Origin: Melieria omissa
Lineage: Eukaryota; Arthropoda; Insecta; Diptera; Ulidiidae
Direction of reading: 5' to 3'
DNA length: 64,000 nucleotides
Assembly (NCBI GenBank): GCA_963971225.1
Contig: OZ020267.1
Span: 53,957,590-54,021,589 of the forward strand
The translations under genes and the position numbers were made by a program. This document shows positions 12,101 to 24,100 of this stretch, in pieces. The notes beneath the pieces were generated by a model. That model was not told where the DNA came from. It made no database searches and saw only the letters and a program-made list of their open reading frames with translations. Numbering within the stretch: the first letter of the stretch is position 1; each line of letters begins with the position of its first letter.

Positions 12101-15100
12101 CAAATACCTTGAAAAGTTTGTATTGGATAAGAGACAACACGTTCAACATGATGTCTTCGATATCATGAAATTTTTAGCAAACATGGCTCTGGTAGGGGTT
12201 CTATAGATGAGACCGTCTTTGTCTTAAGAGAGAAATGAGGAGATCACAATAAATCAAAAACCTTTGATAAATCTATTTTAAGCACATTAGCATCCTTATA
12301 CCGAACGGAAGAGGCTATGGCTCCTTAAGCGTTATAACATTTGGTCTTCGCAGTTGGGACTTTGCCGCAGTTTCTTCATTAAAGAAAATTACGAGACTGC
12401 AAGCCGTCTACTCTGACATTGCCCGGTCGGTTCTATATGCTGTTGGAAAATAACTGAAGAGGCTATGGCTCCTTGGGCGTTAAAACATTTGGTCTTCGCA
12501 GTTGGGACTTTGCCGCAGTTCTTTCATTCAAGAAAAGGACGAGACTGCAAGCCGTCTACTCTGACATTGCCCGGTCGGTTCTATATGCTGTTGGAAAATA
12601 ACTGAAGAGGCTATGGCTCCTTGGGCGTTATAGCGTTCAGTGTTCGCAGTTGGGACTTTGCCGCAGTTTCTTCAGTTAAGAAAAAGACGAGAGTGTAAGA
12701 AATCGACTCTGACATTGCCCGGTCGGTTCTGTATGCAAGTGGAAATCAATTGAAAAGATCTTCTTTGGTGGTCTGGATTGCATTGACATTGCCCAGTCGA
12801 TTCTGTATGCAGTTGGAAAACAACTGGAAAAACTCTTCTTTAATCTAGGCTTCAAACAAAACTAAAATTTTCTTGTGGAAAGATTTCCATTTCTTTCATT
12901 GGCCATATTTGTCCCCCATTGCCTCAACCCATAATCATTTACATTACACACCCCCCTCCGTCTTTGTGGTATCACAACAGACCCACTTGCAGTGGGTCTT
13001 TCTACAACATTCTGTGCATTAGCTGCATCTGGTTGGCGCCTAAAAGTGATTTCTATGTGCAATTTGTTTTCCTGGTCTATGTAGAACTCACCCTTCTCAT
13101 CGTTTTGCTCGTCGGTGGACAGTTTGCGTTCGACGGGACTGGACTTGCCCGAAACGCTCGCCGTGGAGCCCCTCTCGTCGCCGGCCGCCGCACTGCCGCC
13201 GGCTGCATCCGCGCTCTGGGCGCCACCGCTCTTGTCCGGCACCAGCAGCTGTTGACCCGGATAGACGAACGAGCTGTTCAGGCGATTCAGATGTGTCAGC
13301 TCCGAGGGTGTGGTGTCGAAGCGTGCCGCCACCGAGGTGAGCGTGTCGCGATTGCCAACCGTATAGGAAACTGTTGGTATGGTGGGCAGCGAGGACTTTT
13401 TGCGCTCATCTAAAATAAACAAGAAGTGGGAAGCGGTGGAGCGCCGGTCAAAATCAAACCAAAAAATATAAACAGTCAAAATATAGTGCAAAATTAAATC
13501 GAAACCAAAGTTGAAGAAAGAATGGCGAACGAGTCGGAAGAACGAAACCAACGCCGCTAACACAAACTTTTATGTGCCGTTTCCGCTTCCGTTGCCGCTG
13601 TCGCTGCCGCAACGCAGGTGACTGTGGTCAGTGTGGCTTTGGTTGGCGTTTGCGTGAAGATAACAAACTCATCGCCGGGCGTTGGTATAAGCAGTTGCAA
13701 CGATCGGCGGTGCTTATCGCTAATGTCGCCGCCCTCGTCTGTCGGCGGTGTTGCTCGACGCAAATAAACAACAGCAAAGTCGCGCAATTTTTCTTCACAA
13801 TTGCGACGAAAGATTTCCACACTTTCCATGGTTGTGCGACGGGCCGTTATAATTGTTCTTCTTATTATTGTTGTTGTTGTTATTATTTTAGTATCACGCA
13901 CAACACAACAAGGCACGATACGTTTATTCCAATTGCTGGCGTCAAAATGTGCACAAAATGTTGTTCGGAAAAATTTGCAGCGTTGCACTTTCGGTCGATT
14001 TTCAATTCGAATTTTGTGCGCTTTTTCGCCTTCGTTGACAACGTCAGATTCGTAAACAAAAAAAGGCAAAAACTCAAATTACACACACACACACAGACAC
14101 ACAGCCGCGTCCACGTTGCCTCGCCTGCGCGACTCGGTTATGCTGCCAACGGACCGGCCGGCTGCCGCACGCGCACTTTGGCTCAAACGCTCCGCCGCTT
14201 AGAATTCGAACGCGCAAATGCAACTGAACGCGGCCGCAACGCCAAGCGTCTCTCGACTTGACGGAACGCTGCGCTGTCGCCGCTCCAGTGCTTCATTGTT
14301 TTTGTTGCTATTCATTCGTTTTGCACTACGGTTTTTGGTTCTGTGATAAGTTCCTTAACGTTTAATTGCTTTGTTTGTTTGTGTAGCTCGAGTCGCCGCT
14401 GTGCGGGCTGATGTTGTTGTTGTTGCTGTGGAGCGCTTTGAGTTATTCTCGGAGCAGAAACTTCATTAAGCGTTCAGTGACAACGGAAACCAGGCGATTT
14501 CGCAATCTGACTCAAAATCGTTAGAACATTGCAGCTACTGTCAGCATTGCTGACAGCGAGAAGCTGCTGCATAATTTTTTATGACTTATAAACGATTTCG
14601 ACTTGGAAAGACGTGGAGTGGGTAAGTGAGTTCTAATGATTTGGTGTAAGTTTGAGGAGTATTTTAGTGTATTCAATGTAATTCATATAAATAATATTAA
14701 AAAAAAACAGCAAGCGAAAAAGTTGTCTATTTAGAAAAAAATGTATTAATATTTTCAATTATTTGTACAAGATTTTTTTGGAACATAATTCAAGGCGCAG
14801 GGTGTAAGTTCTTATTGAATAAGGGCAAATTTAAATATAAAAACGTTGAACGAAGGATTTGTGAATTTTGCTTTGCTTAACCCTTTAATGATCTGACAAA
14901 AATGTGATGTTAGAAAGTGACAAGTTGAATGAAGAATATGTGAGTGTTGGCTTTAATCCTTAGTTGGCTTTAGAAAGGAAGTGTTGTTGAGAATTGAAAA
15001 GAAAGGCTTAGGTCGAGAGGAAAGGCCGAGAAACTGAACCCTAGAAGATCAAATTTCTCAAGTACTCAGGCTAGATAGCCCATTGTACCTAAAAGTGGGG

Positions 15101-18100
15101 TTAGTTTAGTAGATTTTTACATGGCTTCCCAAGGAAAGCAAGGTTAGAAAATGGAAAGTTGAACCAGAGAACATGTGAACTTAATTAACTTTTACAAATT
15201 TTATTTATAAGTAAAGTGCGGCTAGGAATTGGAAAGAAACTCTCCCAAAGAAAAATGTGGTTAGGAATTAGAAAGATAAAAAAAATATGCGTACGTCTGA
15301 CTGAACACATAAATAAATTTAGAAGAAAAGTGAGGTTAGGAATTAGAAAGTTGAATTTATGCAAAGCGAGGTTAGAAAATGGAATATGGTTCTTTGAATG
15401 ACTTCAGCGAGATGAACGAAGAATATGTGAACACTTGAACTTTAGAAGACAAAATATGTTAAAATTGAAAGGTTGAATTGAAGAATATTGCTTGATTTCA
15501 TTCTCAAATGGCTTCAGAAAGAAGGTAAGAAACTGTGAAGAAAAGCTTGAGAATCAAAGTGAAGGTAGGATTAAGAAAGATGAACAAATAATATATGAAC
15601 GTTTGCCTGAACCCTTAAATAGTCTGACAAGGAAAGTGAGGTCAGAAGTTTGAAGAACATGAGAACATTTGCTTGTAAGATTAGGAATACTTAAGAAACA
15701 TTTCGGTAAGAAAGTGAGGCTAGCAATTGAAAAGAATATCATTGGAACGAAAGTGAAATTAGTGAAGTTAAAAAGTGGAAAGTGTGGGTCTAAATGGTTT
15801 CCGAAGGCAAATGAAGTAGAAAAGTGAGATAAGAAATTGAAAAGTAGAATGATGAACATGAGGACACTTGGCTAAACTTAAAATTATTTATTTAAATTAT
15901 TAAAATTTTTTTAAAATTTTTTTTTTTTAATTATTATTATTATTAAAATTATTATATCTTGTTCGGACATTTGTAGACAAAATAGTGGGTACATTTTCGT
16001 TGTAATTATAGTATGATCGAGAACAGATTTTAAGATGGAAAGAGTGCCTTAAAAAACAAACTGTATTTTTGATTCATTTTTGCCTTATTGAGTCATTTCC
16101 AGATGGAAAGTTGTTTTTCCAAAATTTGTGTTTTGTATGACAAAAACGTTTCCTACTTGCTTGGTGTTAGACAACTTTTATTTAATTTTTTTTAATATTC
16201 ATTTATATTTCTATTTACAGCAACTGGTTACAAAAGAAACTATACACAAATGTCAAAATATGCCTAGATAAATTATAAATTGTAAACAATTTGTGAGCAC
16301 GAATGTAACTTTGTGTTGTTGTATAATGATTTGGTGTCATCAAGTTTTTATTTATTTTTTTAATATTTTGAAATGTGAGGAAATGTGTCACAAGTAGAAA
16401 TAAAGCAAAGAGTTAAAAAGAAATGTCAACAAATGTGTCGGAAATAGATTTTAAGATACAAGTCAATGTTTCTTTACATTAAGGAAAGAATTTTCTTTCC
16501 CCCTTGAAATAATGGCAACTTTTGTTTTGGTGCGGACGGGCCCCCTGGCAAACAGTCAATGGAACAGAAAGCAGCATTTCTCATATTCTCGAGTACAGCA
16601 CAGTTGCGTTAATGAAATGTGTGCACTCGAGCAAATATCTAGAAAAACCTTCACTACTTGTACGAGTATACAAAAAGATATGTAAGTATGTAAAATTATA
16701 AAACAAACAATGACCAAGTAACAAACCAAACAAACGCACCAATGAACAATCGACACAATGAACGAGTGAGCGAAAGAGTGCTTGAGCGAACAACTGAGCC
16801 GTGAACAACAACAACCACAACATCGTCGCATGTTCTTCTGGCCAATTTGTAATCTAATTATAAATCACTATTGAACTGATAAGCACGCAAACCAGTTACT
16901 CATTAGGGCCGGCGCGGTGAGTCTATGGGTTTGTGTGTGGTTTCCAAAGGCGTGTAAAATTGTTTAGAAAACCATCAACATTTTATCGACTTTGCTTTGT
17001 TTTATTTTCCTTATTCTCGTTTCATTTGTCGTGGCTTTGATACGTCAACATGATCGATGGCGCAACTGTTTCGCATTATTGCAGAGAGTGTGTGAAGCGC
17101 CAATGTGTTCCCACTTGGCCGTAGTGAGGTGTTCCATGTATAGTGGATGCAACATGGAAGCTTCGCAGCGTCTGATTCATTGCGACTGTAACTTGAACCA
17201 GTGAACATGGAACTTGTGGGGAATTGCCCAACTTGGCGGAAATTTCAACTTGTAAAGGGGTGGAAGGGATTGAAAAATCGTTTCTGTTTTCAGGGAAATA
17301 CTTTGTAAATAAGAACGTCTATAAAATATTTATGTAAAGTATCCATTTCCAAAGCAATAATAGTGTATAAGCAAAAAGTGTTGAACACTGGGAAAATGCA
17401 ATGTGTTCTCTAACTTATTTTCAAAACAAGAGGAAGGTCTGTGTTGGATTCTTGCTGACGTTAAAGGTGGCCAAATCCATAAAATGTTTCCAGTAATAAA
17501 TTGGACCATCATCCAAGTCTCTATAAATTCTAATAGAATCTATTTACTTGCTCTTGATTAAGTTTAATAAACCCTTTGACTATTTGACAGAAGTTGCGAA
17601 GATGATGATGCAGTGAAATCAATCGAGCCAATCAAAGCAATTTGAAGCTTCTGAACCATGAAAAACAGTACAATTAAGCTTATAGGGAACAATAGGGCAT
17701 TCAGCTCGGTTCGCTCCTTTTAACATTGTCGAAACGTGGCATGTTTGGCCTTATTCTACCAATACTTTTCGGCATTCCATTGAATAGCCATCACTCCGAG
17801 TATTTCCTTCGGGCTACTTCTTTGAACACTGGTGTTCATGTATTCCATGATGTTCCAGCGCACTATGCTTTACAGAGAGATCACATCAGAGATCAGAGAG
17901 AGCACCTATGATCTTGATGGGTTTAACACAAGAGTCCAAAACCACTTTATTTTAAACCCTGCCTATATATCCTTCCTGAACCAACATAATGCCTCGCATT
18001 AATAGGGGTAATTCTCTGCGTGTTTGCTCAAATAAAAAAAAATTCCGCCTGAATCTACTAACATAGTAACCAACAGATAGAGAAAGAAGAGAGCTTAATT

Positions 18101-21100
18101 TCTAAGCTGAAGCAAATCACAATGGACACAGCTGGGTCTCAAAATGGCCGCACACACCATTTCTATAAAGTAACCAAATTAACCTAACCTAAAAACCTAA
18201 CCTAACCACAAACCCTTTAACTATTTTGTTACTTGTTTTGTGGAGGCTTAAATATTCCTTACAATCAACTACAGGATTAACATTTTGCATAATGTTTTAC
18301 CATTTCAATCAAAACAATTTTTACAGTGTAGCAATTTATGGTTTTATTCAACTTCAATTATGGTAAGTTGAATTCTATAAAAATCCTACCACTTTGAATT
18401 TTTCTACATCGCCAAGTATAAACACAATGCTGTCATAAAAATGCTGTTGTTGCCAGTTGGAAATGAATATATGGAAAAAATCCCAAAACTATTTTCCCCA
18501 CAGATGCAAAACGACTTTCAGATTCTCTATTTCTCAGTATAGTTAATCAGCTGATATTTTTTTGTGAACATTTTTGTTTTCAATTACTGGACATAGTAAA
18601 AGAACTAAAATAAAACTAATATTTAAATGTTACTAATCTGGTCCATTCATCATACAAGCGCCAACTCCAATGAGAGTCTTCTAAAATATTTTTAAGAAAT
18701 CAACTCTGCCGATTTATAATACCAACGTTTATGAAATGAAACTTGGTTTTAAGCCGACACCACAAGCTTGCAACAGTGATTAAAATTTCTGACGCAAAAA
18801 ACCCATTGAAATCAATTATGACACAGCAGCCGCTCGCTCGACGACAGACAACTGTCTGAATTTCATCTGAATATGCAAATCGCAATTATTTTGCAGCGAT
18901 CTGTGATGTGGATCGGTGACTAATGTCTAAAATAAATCCAGCTCTTACTATACAAGGCACGTATTTATTTTAAAGTAATTACACACGTCTGAAGAATTGA
19001 CTGAGGGATTTAAATATACTTGGGAAAGTGTGTTACGGTGCGTTGCGATCGAATTTTTTATGCTGTACAGCTGGAGATTATTTATGACAAAAATAATTTC
19101 AAAAATTCACTAAAAGCCGTGCTTTAACAAAAAGTCTACTCAACAATGTGTTAAGAAAGATTGTTGAAAGATACATGTTTCGGGTTATAAATTTGCAAGA
19201 ACTGCCTGGTTATTTCGGATAGGTTAGGTTAGGTTATGGAAGGGTCTATTGTAATTCCCTTCCTTGGGTTAATTTATACATGTTTATATTTTGGATAATC
19301 GTGTTTACTTTTCGAATAGTTTTTACATGGTAAAAAGTTTTGTTTTTCGAGTCTTTCAAGAGTTCTTCATTAAGTTCGGTAAACACAATCAAGTTCGAAT
19401 CTGCTGGTTTCAAGGACACAGGAAAATTGAAGGCGAGAGTGGAAGTTATCACAGCTCTTAGGGGGTTCAAAATTATTTATTTATGGGGTTGGGCAGACAC
19501 ATTGTTAGCCTTAAAGCAGGAGGAAAGAATCAGGAATCAACAATGTTGGGCCAACACTGTAGGACTGAGGCACTTGAAAATCGTCCTGAAGGACTTCCAT
19601 CCAAAAAGGAGCTCTTTGTGCCTTTACTTAGATGACCTTGCTTTGACTTGGACAAATTAACAGGAAACAGAGAACATCAGGTTGCAATACAATGGACGTC
19701 TATGTGTGAAAACCAGTGAGCTTGGAACTTGTGGAGAATTTCGCAACTTGGGTAAACGGGCAGAGGGAACTGAAAAATCTGTTCTCTTGTCAGAGAAATA
19801 CTGTGTTAATAAAAAGTGCTATAAAATATTTGTGGAACGTATCCATTTCCAAAGCAATAAAAGTAACATATATGCGCAAAATTGGTTTTGAAAAGACTGA
19901 AGGAAGACTGAAAGAAAATTCACAAAGTTCTTTAACTTTATCTCAAGATAGGAGGAAGGTCCATGTGGGATTTTTGTTAAGGTGGCAAATATGACAGCCC
20001 AATAAATAGTTTCCTGGTATAATTTGGGCCATGATCCAAGTTTCTATAATTTCAAATGCAATCAGTTTCCTTTCGTAGTCTGGAATACAAGCAAAAAACC
20101 AAATGATTTTGAATTGCTCGAAACAAAAAAAAATTAAAAGCTTTGCATATTTTGATACCCCTAATTTTTTAAGGAAAAAGTATGAAAAGTGATGAAAATG
20201 ACTATGGTACATTTTTGCTATTATTTCGATGCGAATGTGTATTCCGCCAAATAATTTGGCTGTGTTGTATTGTTTGATGTGTCGACTTTCATTATACACC
20301 TAACTCATTAATTGTTTTTTAAAAAATGTGTATGTTTTTGACCATCAAAGAAAACTGACTGAGTTTGAGGTCCAATTACCGCGGAATTTTAAAACTTATA
20401 AAAATAAATTGCATCAGAAAAGAAGCCGTGCGGTATTGTTAATGCGATCATGTCAATCGGTGTTCGGTTTAGAAATTACGATAAAAAATATGGAAAAAGT
20501 AGAGGAAATCTGAAAAAATTACACTTTACTTATATTTCACTAACTAGAGCTGCTAGAAAAAATCTGAGGATAGATTCGAAATCAGCGCACTCAAATTAGT
20601 AAGAAACAGTAGAAAAACTCCATGCAACAGAAAAAAGTGTTTATTTGTTGTGCTGTGTAGTTGCTGCATCAGGTCATTGACCACATAGCGAAGCATTGTA
20701 GACTCAGGACCCTGTCCTGTCTCGGATTTAAACAGAAGGCATCACTTGTGGATTTTGTGGTGGAGCGAAGAAAACAAAGGAGCATCTCATACTCAACTGG
20801 GATGCTGTGTCTCTTAGTAGTAGACGGCAGCTGGGACATCAACAGTGAACAATCAGGAATTTCAAACGCGATATTTCCCAAATTTGTTCTGATTTTTATC
20901 TGACTGCACCAACTTAGCATAAATAGAGTTAAGCAAACTAATGCATGGACTGGGAAGCATGGTAAGGTCCCCAGATAAAAGCAGCAAATGACAGTCTGGA
21001 CCTAACAAATGTACTAAACAAAAGTTTGAGCGTATACGGATTGGCAAAGGAAGAAGAATTGCGGTGGACAAAACCCAACATGGAGTAGTCACTCGAGACA

Positions 21101-24100
21101 ATATGATTAACATGGGAAGTGAAGCCAAACTTTGAATCGATAATAACGCCCAGATCCTTGATCTCGACCACAGTTTCTAAAAAAGTCAGTTTCATACTGA
21201 TCATGACACGTTTTCGGCGCTACAAAGTCTATATTTTCATATATAATGTGAATAACCAGCGGACCCCAAACGGTGTGTAACAGAGTCTAAATTCAAAGTC
21301 ACAATTCACTAATGATTCAACCTTTGAGTCTTTCCTTTGATATACAATACAATGTACACTGTATTACATGCAATTTGTACGCAATTTCCGTCAATTGATA
21401 AGCGTTCACTACCCACAACCATTTCTCCAGTAATTTCATATATCATCTGTGACACATACATAATTCATATTTATAAAAAGATTTTACTTTTGAGATTAAC
21501 AGGTCACTGTGGCTTTTAATTTCATTGAAATAATCTCAACTTCTTTGAAAATATTCTTTAGTCATTAAATTTTGTTTCTTTATCTCAACTTCTAACGAAT
21601 TCTTTATATCGTCGCTAAATTATTCTTGATTTAAAGTGCTTTTACCAAGTTTGAAGTCACTAACTAATAGTCAGCATTTAATTATGTTTCCCCTGTGACC
21701 GCATAAACCCCTTTTTTTTGTTGGTCTTCGATTTATAAAACTAACTTAGAGTTCAAATTTTATGTTTGCATGTTCAACCATTATGAATCAGTCGGTCAGT
21801 AAAAAAACAATTCTATTTACATAGAACATTTTATTTTTTGTCTAACTAATGAAAACGTAAAATTCTGTATTATATTTTTTTCTTCCTCACTATTCACTCA
21901 CTTAATTTCTGTATTGCAATATTTTCTTCAATATTTTCTGCGTTTCATTTAAAAAACCAATTATTTCACACCACATGTGTGAGAAAATCTGGATTCAGAT
22001 TTTTAGTCAAAGTTAATTAACTAACAAAACAAACAACAAAACTAATGAAACTGAGTGCAGAAATTTACTTCGAGCACAAGAAAATCGAATCGATTACAAA
22101 GCAATGTGACACATTCTACGAGTAGAAGCAAATATGAGCACTGCCCAAAAGTATGCAATAAATATAAACGAAAATCAGTAACGATGAGTGCATAGTTGAT
22201 GTTCCCTATTGTGAATGATTTTTTTTCAAAGTTGCAACGAAAAATCTACTTTGGATGCAATTGAAATGAGTTTGCTTTGTTGTTGCTATACTTTTGAGTG
22301 AAATTATTTAGGGCTGGAAACCAAAGACAGGTGCACAGAGTTTGAATACTAAAGCGACCTATAGAGCTGCTTAATCGGTTGCTTTTACCGAGTCGCTACT
22401 GTATTTATCATTTAAATACTCCAAACTGTGTCGAAATCGCAATAAAGTTAATGAAAAATCTGTCGTCAGAGCTCGTTGTTAGCGTCGATCTACTCACTAA
22501 TTTACTTTTTAGTCGAGTCGAGAATTTTATGAGGTTTTTTCTTTGACTATAATGTCCCTGTCGATGACTGAAGATATGACTGACCATGACTGCGATGACT
22601 TCTCTAGAAGCGATTCTATCAAACTTTTTCATTTAATACTTTGAACCAATTTCTATGAGGTATTTTCTATTTTCTGTATTCTTGTTGATAAAGTCAGCCA
22701 AAGTGACAGTTTGAAAATTTTTTTTAAGAATTCTTATAAGGTTTTTACTTTTCCATCGTGTCCCCGTCGATGACTGAAGATATGACCGACTATGACTACG
22801 ATGACTTCTCTAGAAGTTTCGAATTCCTTTGAGGCCTCTTCATTAAATAATTATGTCCTCGTTGATGATTGAAGTCAGGGACAGTTCTTCTTTCTTTTTC
22901 TTTCAATATTTTTAAAACATTTTTCAAAGAAATCTCTGTCGGTGACTAACGATATGACTGACTATGACAAATGTAGATGCGACTTTTGAGAGACGTTGAT
23001 TCTTTTAAATAGTTGAGCGCTTTTCCTATAAAGTGTTTCATTTTTTCATTTCACCGACGTATCCTTATGGATGACAAAATGACTGACTATAATGAATACT
23101 CTAGAAGCGGCTGTTTGAACATTGGTTTAAATAATACTTTATGGCAGTTTCCCGGGGGTATTTTTAGACAAATGTGTTTGCGTTGAAGATTGAAGGTATA
23201 TGACAAACTTTCTTTAGAAACGATTTGTTCCACTATTCAATTAAAATTTCAAGCGAATTTCTTATAATGTTTTGTCTTTACACCAATGTGTTTCCCCCTA
23301 TGACTGATATTTTATATTGAGGAATTTTCTTATAAGGGTTTCTCTAAGTTCAATGTGTCCCCATGTCACGACGAGTAAAGATAGGTTAGGTTAGGCTGGC
23401 TGACCCACGGGGGGTCTCACATAGACCAAATAGTGGTCCATAGTGGTACCAAAAGATTCTACCTGTATGTAGTTTTTTAAGAACGTTTTGGCAAATCTGA
23501 GTAAGTCGCCGCTTCTTTGCTTCGCAATTCTTTCCAAGGAAGGGACGAGTGAAGATATATGAAAGCAATTTTCTTGAAGCGATTCTTTTAACATTTTTAA
23601 AACTATGTATTTTTAAACTATGTTTTGAGGCTAGAAGCTGATACTTATCGTATAAGATACAATGGTAAACTAGAAGAATCAAGCAAAAACGAAAAAGTGA
23701 TAAGATTTGTAAAATTGCAGACGATAAGATTGAAGAAGCCAAGAAAAAAACGGACGACAAAAAAGTAGATATTTAAATCCAGTTATCGAAGACCTAAAAG
23801 CCATGAGGATGCAAAACTGTTGGAGTCTGCTAAAGAGAGAGGAATCTGTAGGAGAGTATTGGTCCACCGAGGACTGTCATGATAGCAAAGAAGAAGATGC
23901 ATTTTTTCGTCAAACCTCTCAAAGTGTGAAGTTACTGTAGATCGCAATTGTAAAGTTATTCACTTTAAACAAAAATATTGAAGCACTCAGTTGCCAATCT
24001 TGCTGGGGTTTAAAAGCCTCATTGAGTAGATAGTTCGATTTATGGTGGCTACCGAAATTGAGCAGATGGAACTGAAGAAATCTCGACTGATCAATCCCAC

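Larger units (their letters stand above)
7902..13091 (-). other. mtd intron between GRAM and LysM exons
   Basis: This 5.2-kb intron contains the plus-strand tRNA-Glu gene, an LTR-like promoter fragment near 11.4-11.7 kb, and a 148-bp tandem repeat at 12.3-12.8 kb. A single AACCCAACCTAATCTAACCT block is at 10977-10996. The remainder is AT-rich and unremarkable. Confidence 0.75.

Noticed and set aside
12862..13091. 77-codon read-through of the LysM exon past its donor
   Set aside because: The phase of the GTGAGT donor fits the GRAM exon perfectly, and the extension has no conserved character. Intron retention remains formally possible.
13572..14261. 229-residue plus-strand frame
   Set aside because: It is antisense to the candidate first exon and its leader; cysteine/arginine-rich composition is that of a shadow frame.
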